Source of the DNA: Suilimivivens aceti
Lineage (GTDB): Bacteria > Bacillota > Clostridia > Lachnospirales > Lachnospiraceae
NCBI RefSeq assembly: GCF_025567405.1
Contig: NZ_JAOQKJ010000008.1
Span: 1-64,000, forward strand
Reading direction: 5' to 3'
DNA: 64,000 bases
Positions 24,402-33,491 of the stretch are shown piece after piece (the first letter of the stretch is position 1; the number at the start of each line of letters is the position of its first letter). The position numbers and the translations under genes are program-made. The notes under the pieces were generated by a model. It saw only the letters and a list, made by a program, of their open reading frames with translations, did no database searches and was not told the origin of the DNA.

Positions 24402-26369
24402 TTATTTTTCAATAATCGTACCATCCCGGTAAGCATCAAGCAGCAGTTCCAGTTGAGTGATGCTTTCCCGCAGCTCCCGTCCAATATCAGTATCCGCAAC
24501 CAGGATCCTGTCATAGGAGGTTTCCACGATCGTAGTATCAGAGAAAATATCTGATTCATGCAGGATCGCTGCTTCTGTAGATTCGAAGGGCTCATGGGCA
24601 ACCAGACGCATACCATGGGAATTGGCCACCAGTGTATAGCCCGCAATTCCGGTCTTGCTCTGATAGGCCTTGGAGAAGCCACCATCGATAATGAGCAGCT
24701 TGCCATCACACTTGATCGGTGATTCTCCCTTTTTCAGTTCTACCGGCACATGTCCATTGATGATATGGGAATTTCTGGTGCTGAGGCCAAATTCCGTCAA
24801 TATCTTATTCAGAAACTCTTCATTGCCAAGCAGTGAATAATAGCTGTTCTTTACTTCCTTGTGAGTCTCCTTGTCTGCTATGAAATACCGTTCAAAGGTA
24901 GCCATCTTATCCTTGCCAAAGACCGGGGAATTAGGTCCTGCCCATATATACCAGATCAGATCCTGCGCCCGGTACATCTCGATTGGCTCATTCTTGGCGT
25001 AGTAGCCTTTTCTTGCACAATTGTCAAGCACATCATACAGCGCCTTGCCTTTATACTCCCTGCCCTCTACATTGGCAGATTTAAAATCGCCTTTCTCATC
25101 CACCGGCACACAGCCATGATACAGAAGATTGGAATTATGCACCTTGTACAGACTTCCGTTGGTATAAAGAAAACGGATGTGCCTCTGAAGCTTCTCACAT
25201 TTCAGGAAGGCCTGACGCAGTCTTGCCATAACCTGCTCTTCTTCCGGAGTCAGGTTATAGGGATCATTCCTGTCCACGGTCGGGAATTCCACGTCTGACA
25301 TGGCATATTCCTTATCACCGATCCGCACAGTCTTCTTATCATAATCAATTTTGTCAAGAAGCAGTCTGTCATCCATCTGAAATTCCGGATGCTTTTTGAT
25401 CACCTGGCCTTCCAGCTTGAACTGCATAATGGAAATTGCCTTATGGATCTTCATGTCAAGACTCAGATCCTTGGTGTCATAGTCTGTATTAAACTTAATG
25501 GCAAAGGTATCGCAGTTTACATCCTTATAAGTCTCCATGGCAAAGGTGGCAAGCGGGATCAGATTGATACCGTAGCCGTCCTCCAGGGTATCCAGGCTGC
25601 CATATCGTGCTGCGATACGGATGACTGTCGCAATACAGGCAAGATGTCCGCAGGCAGCCCCCATCCACACGATATCATGATTTCCCCACTGGATATCCAC
25701 CGAATGATACTTCATCAGCGTATCCATGATAATATGGGGACCAGGACCTCTGTCATAAATATCCCCTACAATATGCAGATGATCGATAACCAGTCTCTGG
25801 ATCAGGTTGCTCAGGGCAATGATAAAGTCAGGTGCCCGCCCAATCCTGATAATAGTATGGATGATCTCATTGTAATAGCCTTCCTTATCGGAAACCTCTG
25901 CCTTTTCTGTGATCAGCTCTTCGATGATATAAGCGAAATCCTTCGGCAGAGCCTTTCTTACCTTGGATCTGGTATACTTGGAAGCCACACGCTTGGTTAC
26001 CTGTACCAGCCTGTGCAGTGTGATCTTATACCAGTCTTCAATATTGTCTTCCTCCTGCATCACAAGATCCAGCTTCTCTGCCGGATAATAGATCAGCGTG
26101 GCAAGTGCTTTCTTGTCCCTGCTGCTTAAGGTATTTCCGAACACCTCATCAATCTTCCTTTTCACAGCACCGGAGCCATTCTTCAGTACATGGTTAAACT
26201 GCTCATACTCCCCATGGATATCCGTCAGGAAATGCTCGGTTCCCTTCGGCAGGTTAAGAATTGCCTGCAGATTGATGATCTCTGTAGAAGCTGCCGCAAT
26301 ATTAGGATACTGATGTGCAAGGCTCTTTAAATACTTTAATTCCAGTTCATTCATTTTTCCGTAGGTCAC
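24402..26369 (-). CDS. fbp: Fructose-1,6-bisphosphatase, class III
   Basis: Gluconeogenic enzyme of 655 residues, the typical length of the Firmicutes class III type, which is unrelated to class I. It has the metallophosphatase signature pieces HFLTDIHGEYEQFNHVL (near 46), VGDIYDRGPGPHIIMD (near 197) and WGNHDIVWMGAACG (near 223), followed by later NGHVPV and DGGFSKAYQ motifs. The first codon is GTG after GGGAAGG. An ATG five codons later (26354) is an alternative. The gene lies alone between terminators, convergent with the lipoprotein gene. Confidence 0.95.
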   Translation of the reverse strand: MTYGKMNELELKYLKSLAHQYPNIAAASTEIINLQAILNLPKGTEHFLTDIHGEYEQFNHVLKNGSGAVKRKIDEVFGNTLSSRDKKALATLIYYPAEKLDLVMQEEDNIEDWYKITLHRLVQVTKRVASKYTRSKVRKALPKDFAYIIEELITEKAEVSDKEGYYNEIIHTIIRIGRAPDFIIALSNLIQRLVIDHLHIVGDIYDRGPGPHIIMDTLMKYHSVDIQWGNHDIVWMGAACGHLACIATVIRIAARYGSLDTLEDGYGINLIPLATFAMETYKDVNCDTFAIKFNTDYDTKDLSLDMKIHKAISIMQFKLEGQVIKKHPEFQMDDRLLLDKIDYDKKTVRIGDKEYAMSDVEFPTVDRNDPYNLTPEEEQVMARLRQAFLKCEKLQRHIRFLYTNGSLYKVHNSNLLYHGCVPVDEKGDFKSANVEGREYKGKALYDVLDNCARKGYYAKNEPIEMYRAQDLIWYIWAGPNSPVFGKDKMATFERYFIADKETHKEVKNSYYSLLGNEEFLNKILTEFGLSTRNSHIINGHVPVELKKGESPIKCDGKLLIIDGGFSKAYQSKTGIAGYTLVANSHGMRLVAHEPFESTEAAILHESDIFSDTTIVETSYDRILVADTDIGRELRESITQLELLLDAYRDGTIIEK

Positions 26370-26394
26370 CTTATGACCCTTCCCCCGTTCAGAT

Positions 26395-26436
26395 TAAAAA
26401 AGGAATGGCCATTTCTTCATAAAACCATTCCTTTTC
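26395..26436 (-). terminator. Terminator of the dapA-dapB operon
   Basis: AAAGGAATGG and CCATTCCTTT arms (around 26398-26407 and 26425-26434) are followed on the minus strand by a T-run, just past the dapB stop. Confidence 0.75.
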
Positions 26437-26441
26437 TCTTA

Positions 26442-27203
26442 CTATTTATTATCTATCACATTACTCATATTGTAAAGACCTGCAGGCTTACCTTTTAAAT
26501 ATTTTGCAGCCTGGACCGCCCCTTTTGCAAAAACAGCCTTGGAATAGGCACTGTGGGAAAAGGTGATCACCTCATCTGTTCCCGCAAAGATCACATCATG
26601 ATCTCCTACGATAGTACCGCCTCTGACGGATGCAAATCCGATCTCCTTCTTCGGTCTTACTTCTCTTCTGGTGCTTCTGTCAAACACGTAGTCAAATTCA
26701 TTGTCAAACTCTTCGTTGATCGTATCACCAAGTGCCAGCGCAGTACCACTCGGTGCATCCTTTTTCAGATTATGATGCTTCTCTACGATCTCGATATCAT
26801 ATCCTGCCGGTACCAGTGTTTTTGCTGCTTCCTTCAGAAGCTTTAACAGCATATTGATGCCAAGGGACATGTTGGCAGACTTCAGGATCGCTACCTTCTT
26901 TGAAACCTCTTCTACTCTCTGAAGCTGCTCCTCAGAAAGACCGGTGGTGCAAAGCACACAGGGCACCTTTTTTTCCTCGCAGTAAGTAAGCAGGTTATCT
27001 ACTGCAGGTGCTGCACTGAAATCAATGATAACATCCGCCTCCGTGTCACAGTCCCTGATATCTTTAAAAACAGGAAAGGGATTCTTTCCCTCATCAAAAG
27101 CATCTACACCTGCTGCCAGTGTAATTTCCGGATCATCTGCAATCAGGGCAGCGATATTGCGTCCCATCTTTCCATTGCAGCCATGCATGATCACATTTAC
27201 CAT
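26442..27203 (-). CDS. dapB: 4-hydroxy-tetrahydrodipicolinate reductase
   Basis: Second enzyme of the lysine/diaminopimelate branch, which reduces HTPA with NAD(P)H. 253 residues. The nucleotide-binding motif is MHGCNGKMGRNIAAL (GxxGxMG) at the N-terminus, the family signature EKHHNLKKDAPSGTALALG lies near 142-160, and a late HSAYSKAVFAKGAVQAAKYL helix follows. The gene follows dapA by 35 bases in the same direction, so it is under the same lysine riboswitch. It supplies lysine and peptidoglycan cross-link precursor. Confidence 0.96.
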   Translation of the reverse strand: MVNVIMHGCNGKMGRNIAALIADDPEITLAAGVDAFDEGKNPFPVFKDIRDCDTEADVIIDFSAAPAVDNLLTYCEEKKVPCVLCTTGLSEEQLQRVEEVSKKVAILKSANMSLGINMLLKLLKEAAKTLVPAGYDIEIVEKHHNLKKDAPSGTALALGDTINEEFDNEFDYVFDRSTRREVRPKKEIGFASVRGGTIVGDHDVIFAGTDEVITFSHSAYSKAVFAKGAVQAAKYLKGKPAGLYNMSNVIDNK

Positions 27204-27238
27204 TTTCTGTTCCTCATTCTTTCCTATTAATATGGCTC

Positions 27239-28123
27239 TTATAAAATACCGTAATCCTTCATTGCCTTTTCAAGCTTTACCGCATTTTCTTCTTCCATCT
27301 CGCAGAGCGGCATACGAAGGATACCAGCTCCCCTTCCCTGCAGGTTCAGTGCCTTCTTCACAGGGATCGGATTTACCTCACAGAACAATGCATTGCAGAG
27401 CGGAATCGCACGAAGCTGTTCTGCACAGCTTCCTGCCACATCTCCTGCAAAGAACTTCGCACAGATCTCGTGTGTCTGTCTGGGTGCCACATTGGAAAGA
27501 ACAGAGATCACACCCTTACCGCCAAGTGCAAGAAGAGGAGTGATCTGATCGTCATTACCAGAATACAGATCTACCTTACCATCTGCCAGAGACATCAGCT
27601 TCACGATCTGGCTTAAGTTTCCGCTTGCTTCCTTGACACCTACGATATTCTCTACCTCCGTGCAGAGCTTCACAACAGTTTCCGGTGCGATATTGCAGCC
27701 TGTACGGCTCGGCACATTATAAAGAATAACTGGAACCTTAACAGAATCTGCCACTGCCTTGAAGTGCTGGTATAAGCCCTTCTGGGTTGCTTTATTGTAA
27801 TAAGGAGTTACCAGAAGAAGTCCGTCCACGCCGTATTTTTCGGCCTCTGTAGAAAGATAGACCGCTGTATCTGTACAGTTGGAGCCTGTTCCTGCAATGA
27901 CCGGGATCCTGCCATTTACCTTCTCCACACAGTAGCGGATCACATCCAGATGCTCCTCATGTGTCAGTGTGGAAGATTCTCCGGTAGTACCACAGACGAT
28001 GATCGCATCCGTACCATTCTCGATCTGATACTCTACCATTTCTGCAAATTTCTCGTAATCCACCTCACCGTTATCCTTAAAGGGTGTAACGATTGCTACT
28101 CCTGCGCCTGTAAAAACTGCCAT
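27239..28123 (-). CDS. dapA: 4-hydroxy-tetrahydrodipicolinate synthase
   Basis: Condenses pyruvate with aspartate semialdehyde. 294 residues from the ATG that follows AAGGAGGCAG; a 16-codon upstream extension is unlikely because it would include the RBS region. TIM barrel motifs: GVAIVTPFKDNGEVDYEKFA at the start, CGTTGESSTLTHEEH near 45 (substrate Thr-Thr pair), LYNVPSRTGCN near 133 and the Schiff-base lysine in VGVKEASG. It is the first gene of the operon and is directly preceded by an L-box riboswitch with its terminator. Confidence 0.97.
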   Translation of the reverse strand: MAVFTGAGVAIVTPFKDNGEVDYEKFAEMVEYQIENGTDAIIVCGTTGESSTLTHEEHLDVIRYCVEKVNGRIPVIAGTGSNCTDTAVYLSTEAEKYGVDGLLLVTPYYNKATQKGLYQHFKAVADSVKVPVILYNVPSRTGCNIAPETVVKLCTEVENIVGVKEASGNLSQIVKLMSLADGKVDLYSGNDDQITPLLALGGKGVISVLSNVAPRQTHEICAKFFAGDVAGSCAEQLRAIPLCNALFCEVNPIPVKKALNLQGRGAGILRMPLCEMEEENAVKLEKAMKDYGIL

Positions 28124-28152
28124 ATTAACTGCCTCCTTGAATATTATTATGT

Positions 28153-28182
28153 AAAAAAACAGCCGGCACAAATGGCGCCGAC
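28153..28182 (-). terminator. Riboswitch-controlled terminator ahead of dapA
   Basis: The hairpin AGTCGGCGC...TGCCGGCT is followed by seven Ts on the minus strand, about 30 bases before the dapA start. Being directly after the lysine aptamer, it is the expression platform. Confidence 0.85.
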
Positions 28183-28198
28183 TTTTATCTCTTTCATC

Positions 28199-28368
28199 GG
28201 ATAGCGCCCCATCAGAATCTGATGACAGTCATACAGCTCTTAACTGTATCCCCAAGAATCCATATGCAGTGTCTCCGAATTCTTTCGGCGTGTTTTCCTT
28301 TCATTTTCCTTCCTCTGTGCCTGCCACATCCAAAAAATTACTCTTAAAATACGCAACCTCTATCTCAT
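28199..28368 (-). promoter_or_regulatory. Lysine riboswitch (L box)
   Basis: Minus-strand conserved pieces in order: GATAGAGGTTGCG, TTTAAGAGTA, GAAAGG then ACGCCGAA, GGGGATACAGTTAAGAG with a pairing CTGTATGACTGTCAT, and a closing GGGGCGCTATC that pairs with GATAGAGG. These are the hallmarks of the lysine aptamer. Bound lysine should favour the terminator at 28153-28182 and shut off dapA-dapB. Confidence 0.92.
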
Positions 28369-28431
28369 CTATCAAGTTGTTCATGCAGCCATCTGCTGTC
28401 GCAGACTGAACTGCTGTTTTGTTATAAACAA

Positions 28432-28460
28432 ATCATAGCACCTCGCCTGACTCCTGTCAA
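28432..28460 (-). promoter_or_regulatory. Promoter of the dapA-dapB operon
   Basis: TTGACA (28455-28460) and TATGAT (28432-28437) on the minus strand are 17 bases apart, which is near consensus. Transcription would start near 28424, about 55 bases ahead of the lysine aptamer. The 28124-28512 interval is fully explained by this promoter, the riboswitch and its terminator. Confidence 0.85.
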
Positions 28461-28512
28461 TGCGCAGATGCTATGATATCCTGCTCTTGCTATTGCAAAA
28501 AATGCTTTTGTC

Positions 28513-29010
28513 TTACCAGCGTTTAAATTTCAATGTTTCTATCCTGGAAACCTCATCGGCGACCAGACACAGATCATCATTCAGTGAAATCCCTGTCATG
28601 ATAATATCAGTTTCACCGTCCCTTGCTTCCAGTAGATTTTTCAGATCTTCCACGGTAATGATCTCATTGTCAATGAGTCCAAGTACCTCATCCAGGATCA
28701 GCAGATCACATTCTCCCGTGGTAAGCACTTTCTTGGCAAAGTTCAATCCGTTTTTAATGTTGACAATTTCTTCCTGCTTCTTATCTTCAGAAAGTGCCAC
28801 AAAATCGGTCTCACTCTTTTCAAAACGGAAAATCTTGATCTCCGGCTCAAGTCTCCTGATAAACTCAGTGTCCTGCAGACCTCTGCCCTTCAAAAACTGG
28901 ATGATCACAACTCTTTCACCGGCCGCTGCCGCCATCACCGCCTTGCCAAGTGCTGCCGGACTCTTGCCATGTCCATCTCCGCTGTATATATGTATCAGCC
29001 CCTGTTTCAT
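28513..29010 (-). CDS. cobO: Cob(I)yrinic acid a,c-diamide / cobalamin adenosyltransferase, CobA/BtuR type
   Basis: 165 residues from the ATG after GAGGTG; a GTG two codons upstream is possible. The P-loop is IYSGDGHGKSPAALG (near 8-22), with His-Gly where most family members also deviate from the standard A motif. It also carries VVIIQFLKGRG and CDLLILDEVLGLIDNEII (Walker-B-like), then EARDGETDIIMTGISL. It transfers the adenosyl group from ATP to reduced cobalt. No cobalamin riboswitch or other cob gene is nearby, so it probably serves salvage of corrinoids. It is a single-gene unit. Confidence 0.88.
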   Translation of the reverse strand: MKQGLIHIYSGDGHGKSPAALGKAVMAAAAGERVVIIQFLKGRGLQDTEFIRRLEPEIKIFRFEKSETDFVALSEDKKQEEIVNIKNGLNFAKKVLTTGECDLLILDEVLGLIDNEIITVEDLKNLLEARDGETDIIMTGISLNDDLCLVADEVSRIETLKFKRW

Positions 29011-29115
29011 AAACACACCTCATATGAAAATTCTATAGAAACTTACGGCTCATCATATCACAGTCAGATAAGAAAAGCAACTTTTCGCTGCTTTTCCCGG
29101 ATTTTTTGAAAAAAA

Positions 29116-29769
29116 TCATGCATGAAGAGGCGTATCCTCCGGCTCCTCCAGAAGCTCCAGCTTACTGACAGAAACTTCATAGGCGATTCTCTTTTCTGCC
29201 TGTTCCTCTGACAGCTTCTTCATATATTCCCTGCTCTGGATCCTCCCAAAGATCTCACATCTGGTCCCCACATGGAAATGATTGGCGTATCTGGCATTTC
29301 TTCCCCAGCAGATACAGGGAATATAATCACTCTTTCCATAGGGTCTGTTTACCGCAAGCAGAAGATCTGCGATCTCCCTCCCAAGCGGCGTCTTCCGGTA
29401 AACAGGCTCCTTGCAGATATAGCCATCCAGATAGATCTGATTGGTCTTTGCACTTTCTTCAATCTCATCAACAAATTCAATTTCTCTGGCAAATACAGAA
29501 AGAACCAGCCTGTTCTTTCTTTCCTCATGGCGGTTGTAGGAACGGAACTGTCCTGTGACCATGATCAGCTGTCCCCTGTAGTCAGCTTTTACATCGATCA
29601 GCCTCTCCGAGACCATCAGCGGGATAATGTCACTGGAATCGCTCAGTCTTTCCACTTTTACTTCTACCATGTAAAATCCTTCCCCGAAAATTTCATGGCT
29701 GAATGAGAAATCACTGACAATTTCTCCCATGATTACCACCTGGTTGTTTTCAATTACCTTATCTGTCAT
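29116..29769 (-). CDS. Single-stranded DNA-binding protein-like, two OB-fold halves
   Basis: 217 residues, longer than ordinary SSB and lacking its acidic C-terminal DDDIPF-type tip. The first half (about 1-105) has an OB-like pattern with QVVIMGEIVSDFSF and YRGQLIMVTGQFRSYNRH. The second (about 110-205) is clearer, with NQIYLDGYICKEPVYRKTPL, GREIADLLLAVNRPYGKSDY and a closing IFGRIQSREYMKKL. It may bind single-stranded nucleic acid as an accessory SSB, but the partner-binding tail is absent. It is preceded by AAAAGGAGAAG and is monocistronic as far as can be seen. Confidence 0.75.
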   Translation of the reverse strand: MTDKVIENNQVVIMGEIVSDFSFSHEIFGEGFYMVEVKVERLSDSSDIIPLMVSERLIDVKADYRGQLIMVTGQFRSYNRHEERKNRLVLSVFAREIEFVDEIEESAKTNQIYLDGYICKEPVYRKTPLGREIADLLLAVNRPYGKSDYIPCICWGRNARYANHFHVGTRCEIFGRIQSREYMKKLSEEQAEKRIAYEVSVSKLELLEEPEDTPLHA

Positions 29770-29878
29770 TGCTCTTCTCCTTTTACACTTTGGTTTTTCC
29801 CTGTATGTAATAAATATATATCATCTCTTTTGCCAAAGAAGAACCTTTATTTACCGCATAAAATCGACATTCTGACAC

Positions 29879-29908
29879 TTTACAAGCCTTATTTACCGGT
29901 GTTATACT
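29879..29908 (+). promoter_or_regulatory. Promoter of typA
   Basis: TTTACA (29879-29884) and TATACT (29903-29908) are 18 bases apart, ending about 34 bases before the typA start. Confidence 0.6.
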
Positions 29909-29941
29909 ACGAAATAGTGTTTATGTCAGATGGAGGAGATT

Positions 29942-31801
29942 ATGAAACAGAAAAGAGAAGATATCAGAAACGTTGCCATTATTGCCCATGTTGATCATGG
30001 CAAAACCACCTTGGTTGACGAGCTTTTGAAACAAAGCGGTGTCTTCCGTGAGAATCAGGAAGTAGCCGAAAGAGTGATGGACTCCAATGATATCGAACGG
30101 GAACGTGGTATTACAATCCTTTCCAAAAATACTGCGGTAACTTACAAAAATACAAAGATCAATATTATCGATACTCCCGGGCATGCAGACTTCGGCGGCG
30201 AAGTAGAACGTGTCCTTAAGATGGTAAACGGTGTTATTCTTGTAGTAGATGCTTTTGAAGGTGCCATGCCCCAGACCAAATTCGTTCTCCGCAAGGCTTT
30301 GGAATTAAAGCTTCCTGTTATCGTCTGCATCAATAAGATCGACCGCCCGGAAGCAAGACCTGATGAAGTGATCGACGAAGTTCTGGAGCTGTTTATCGAT
30401 CTGGAAGCCAGTGAAGAACAGCTTGACTGTCCCTTTGTCTTTGCTTCAGCAAAGGCCGGTACAGCTTCTCTTGATATGGATGAGCCAGGTACTAATATGG
30501 TTCCTTTATTTGAAACGATCCTGGATTATATCCCGGCACCGGAAGGTGATCCTGATGCCGGTACCCAGGTTCTGATCAGTACTATTGATTATAATGAATA
30601 TGTGGGTCGTATCGGTGTCGGCAAGGTAGACAATGGCTCCGTAAAGGTCAATCAGGAAGTGATGATCGTAAACCACCATGAACCTGATAAGATGAAGAAG
30701 GTCAAGATCAGTAAGCTTTATGAATTTGACGGATTAAATAAGGTAGAGATCCAGGAAGCCGGCATCGGTTCCATCGTTGCTATTTCCGGCATTGCAGACA
30801 TCCATATCGGAGATACTCTCTGCCCCGTAGATAATCCGGCTCCCATCCCTTTCCAGAAGATCTCAGAGCCTACCATTGCCATGCATTTCATTGTCAATGA
30901 TTCTCCGCTTGCCGGTCAGGAAGGTAAATACGTTACAAGCCGTCATCTCCGTGACAGACTGTTCCGTGAGCTGAATACAGATGTTTCCCTGCGTGTAGAA
31001 GAAACCGATACCACAGAGTCCTTCAAGGTATCCGGACGTGGTGAGCTGCATCTGTCTGTCCTGATCGAAAATATGCGCCGTGAAGGCTATGAATTTGCAG
31101 TCAGCAAGGCCGAGGTTCTTTATAAGACAGATGAAAACGGCAAGAAGCTGGAGCCTATGGAGCTTTGCTACATTGATGTACCGGAAGAATTTTCCGGCTC
31201 CATCATTGAAAAGCTGAGTCAGCGAAAGGGTGAACTGCGCAGCATGGGAAGTGCCAGCGGCGGCTACACCCGTCTGGAGTTCTCCATTCCTGCCAGAGGT
31301 CTCATCGGTTACCGTGGTGAATTTATGACAGATACCAAGGGAAACGGTATCATGAATACCGTATTTGACGGCTATGGTCCCTTCAAGGGTGAGATCCAGT
31401 ACAGAAAGCAGGGTTCCCTGATCGCCTTTGAAGCCGGGGAAGCCATCACCTATGGTCTCTATAATGCACAGGAGCGTGGTACTCTCTTCATCGGTTCCGG
31501 TGAAAAGGTATACTCCGGCATGGTTGTAGGGCAGAATGGACGTGGCGAGGATATTGAGCTGAATGTCTGCAAAAAGAAACAGCTTACCAATACACGTTCC
31601 TCCAGTGCAGACGAAGCGCTTCGTCTGACACCGCCCAAGGTATTAAGTCTTGAGCAGGCTCTTGACTTCATTGATACCGATGAGCTTCTGGAGGTTACTC
31701 CGAAGAGCCTTCGTATCCGTAAGAAGATCCTGGATCCTACCATGAGAAAGCGTGCTGCCATGCGTCAGGCTTCCCTGGCAGCTCAGGCAGACAATAAATA
31801 A
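29942..31801 (+). CDS. typA: Translational GTPase TypA/BipA
   Basis: Ribosome-associated GTPase of 619 residues. G motifs: AHVDHGKTT (15-23), the switch segment RERGITILSKN, DTPGHADFGGEVERV and NKIDRPEARP. EF-G-like domains II, III and V and the TypA-specific C-terminal domain (ARGLIGYRGEFMTDTKGNGI, later VCKKKQLTNTRSSSADEALR) follow. The start is the ATG at 29942, because the earlier in-frame ATG at 29930 lies inside the GGAGGAG ribosome binding site. It assists ribosome assembly and stress adaptation, notably at low temperature. Confidence 0.96.
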   Translation: MKQKREDIRNVAIIAHVDHGKTTLVDELLKQSGVFRENQEVAERVMDSNDIERERGITILSKNTAVTYKNTKINIIDTPGHADFGGEVERVLKMVNGVILVVDAFEGAMPQTKFVLRKALELKLPVIVCINKIDRPEARPDEVIDEVLELFIDLEASEEQLDCPFVFASAKAGTASLDMDEPGTNMVPLFETILDYIPAPEGDPDAGTQVLISTIDYNEYVGRIGVGKVDNGSVKVNQEVMIVNHHEPDKMKKVKISKLYEFDGLNKVEIQEAGIGSIVAISGIADIHIGDTLCPVDNPAPIPFQKISEPTIAMHFIVNDSPLAGQEGKYVTSRHLRDRLFRELNTDVSLRVEETDTTESFKVSGRGELHLSVLIENMRREGYEFAVSKAEVLYKTDENGKKLEPMELCYIDVPEEFSGSIIEKLSQRKGELRSMGSASGGYTRLEFSIPARGLIGYRGEFMTDTKGNGIMNTVFDGYGPFKGEIQYRKQGSLIAFEAGEAITYGLYNAQERGTLFIGSGEKVYSGMVVGQNGRGEDIELNVCKKKQLTNTRSSSADEALRLTPPKVLSLEQALDFIDTDELLEVTPKSLRIRKKILDPTMRKRAAMRQASLAAQADNK

Positions 31802-31810
31802 TGAAGTGAG

Positions 31811-31855
31811 AAAAATCCCGGAAAGAATAACTTTCCGGGATTTCTGTTTTTATTA
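31811..31855. terminator. Terminator after typA
   Basis: A 13-bp perfect stem (AAATCCCGGAAAG at 31813-31825, CTTTCCGGGATTT at 31831-31843) is followed by a T-rich tail. mgtE converges from the right. Confidence 0.85.
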
Positions 31856-31923
31856 TTTTATGAGACCGGGATCAGAAGCCTAAGGCCCTGATTCCTGCTG
31901 CAGGCACCTGTCTCTGTTTGTCA

Positions 31924-33279
31924 TCATATATGCATGATCGCTGTAGCAATGCTGAAATAGATCAGCAATGACAGCGCATCTACGATCGTAGTAATGAAGG
32001 GACTCGCCATAACTGCCGGATCAAAGCCGATCTTCTTGGCAAGCATTGGAAGGAGACATCCGATGATCTTGGCAATAAACACAGCTGCTACCAGCGTAAG
32101 ACACACGACTGCTGCAACTGCGATCGTCACTCTGTCAAAAAGCAGAAGCTTCACAAAGTTCGCTGCAGCCAGCGTCAGTCCGCAAAGCACTGCTACTCTT
32201 GCTTCCTTCCACACTACCTTAAACGCATCCTTAAACTCGATCTCATTCAAGGAAAGTCCACGGATGATCGTAACACTGGCCTGTCCACCCGCATTTCCGC
32301 CGGTATCCATCAGCATGGGGATATAGGCAGTCAGCACCACACAGGCACTTAAGGCATCCTCAAAGGAAGTAATGATACTTCCTGTAAACGTCGCTGAAAT
32401 CATCAGCAGTAAAAGCCACGGAATCCTCTTTTTCCAGGTTTCAAACACCGTAGTCTTCATATATGGCTTATCGGTAGGTACGATAGCCGCCATCTTTTCG
32501 ATATCCTCTGTGGCCTCTTCCTGCAGAATATCCACGATATCATCGACGGTAATAATACCAACCAGACGGTTCTCATTGTCTACAACGGGCATTGCTGTAA
32601 AGTCGTATTTCTGGAACTGCCTGGCAACCTCCTCCTGATCCATCATGGTATTGATAAATACCACATTCTCATGCATCATCTCACCGATAACAGCATCCGG
32701 TGGTGTAATCAGCAGATAACGGAGTGCTACCGTTCCAACCAGTGTACGCTTGGCATCCAGAACATAACAGATATTGATGGTCTCACTGTCCACACCTACC
32801 TGTCTGATCCGGTTAATGGCATCCTGTACTGTCATATTTTCCTTCAGATCCACATACTCCACAGTCATGATACTGCCGGCAGAATCTTCAGGATAGCGAA
32901 GAAGATGATTGATATCTCTCCTCGTATCTGCACTGGCATTTGCCAGAAGCTTCTTGACTACATTGGCAGGCATCTCTTCCAGAAGGTCTGTCGCATCATC
33001 CGCCATCAGATTATCAATGATGTTGGCGGCTTCCTTGTCGGACAGACTGGTGATGATCATCTGCTGATGATCCACTTCCAGATAAGAAAACACATCTGCT
33101 GCCATGCTCTTTGGCAATATACGGAATACCTTTAAAAGCTCTTCCTCCTCCATTTCCTCCAGAATAGCCGCTACATCAGCGGTATTCATCTCAGCTACCT
33201 TCTGACGGAGGTTTGTATACTGCCTGGTTTCCAGTAATTCCCTGATTATTTCCAGATCCCTGATTTCTTCCATATCCAT
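31924..33279 (-). CDS. mgtE: Magnesium transporter MgtE
   Basis: 451 residues. The N-terminal helical domain (about 20-125) includes RQKVAEMNTADVAAILEEME. Two CBS domains (about 130-255) follow, then the five-helix pore (about 275-450) with MLMDTGGNAGGQASVTIIRG, the conserved selectivity segment with PxxxxxxGNxGxQ, and ASPFITTIVDALSLLIYF. The channel lets Mg2+ enter, and its cytoplasmic domains close it when internal Mg2+ is high. AAAGGAG precedes the ATG. I found no M-box aptamer upstream, but a short overlapping ORF is present in the leader (33246-33362). Confidence 0.96.
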   Translation of the reverse strand: MDMEEIRDLEIIRELLETRQYTNLRQKVAEMNTADVAAILEEMEEEELLKVFRILPKSMAADVFSYLEVDHQQMIITSLSDKEAANIIDNLMADDATDLLEEMPANVVKKLLANASADTRRDINHLLRYPEDSAGSIMTVEYVDLKENMTVQDAINRIRQVGVDSETINICYVLDAKRTLVGTVALRYLLITPPDAVIGEMMHENVVFINTMMDQEEVARQFQKYDFTAMPVVDNENRLVGIITVDDIVDILQEEATEDIEKMAAIVPTDKPYMKTTVFETWKKRIPWLLLLMISATFTGSIITSFEDALSACVVLTAYIPMLMDTGGNAGGQASVTIIRGLSLNEIEFKDAFKVVWKEARVAVLCGLTLAAANFVKLLLFDRVTIAVAAVVCLTLVAAVFIAKIIGCLLPMLAKKIGFDPAVMASPFITTIVDALSLLIYFSIATAIMHI

Positions 33280-33362
33280 AGTATATCTCCTTTATATGTG
33301 ATTTTTATGCTCCGTTCATGAGGAGGTATGTCCGCATTGCCTGACTGTGAACTTTTACTCAT
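33246..33362 (-). CDS. Possible regulatory leader ORF overlapping the mgtE start
   Basis: 38 codons from an ATG preceded by GGTGGTGG at the usual distance. It overlaps the first 34 bases of mgtE in another frame. The peptide starts MSKSSQSGNADIPPHERSIK and ends WKKSGIWK. Short leader peptides with Asp/Glu and Pro clusters regulate Mg2+ transporters in enterobacteria (mgtL). Here only the position and the DIPPHE stretch support such a role, so this is a hypothesis. Confidence 0.35.
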   Translation of the reverse strand: MSKSSQSGNADIPPHERSIKITYKGDILWIWKKSGIWK

Positions 33363-33491
33363 AAAAACCACCACCTTTCGAAGAATCCTACTATGTGTTA
33401 TACCCATTTTACGGATATTTGATTACCAAATTTACTTTAGACCACCTGTCTCTTTTTGTCAACGGATTTTACCGTAAGATCTATGTCAGAT

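Noticed and set aside
33280..33480. Possible M-box (Mg2+) riboswitch ahead of mgtE
   Set aside because: None of the conserved M-box pieces (GTTAGGTGAGGCTCC-like start, CGAAGCCGCT) could be found on the minus strand.
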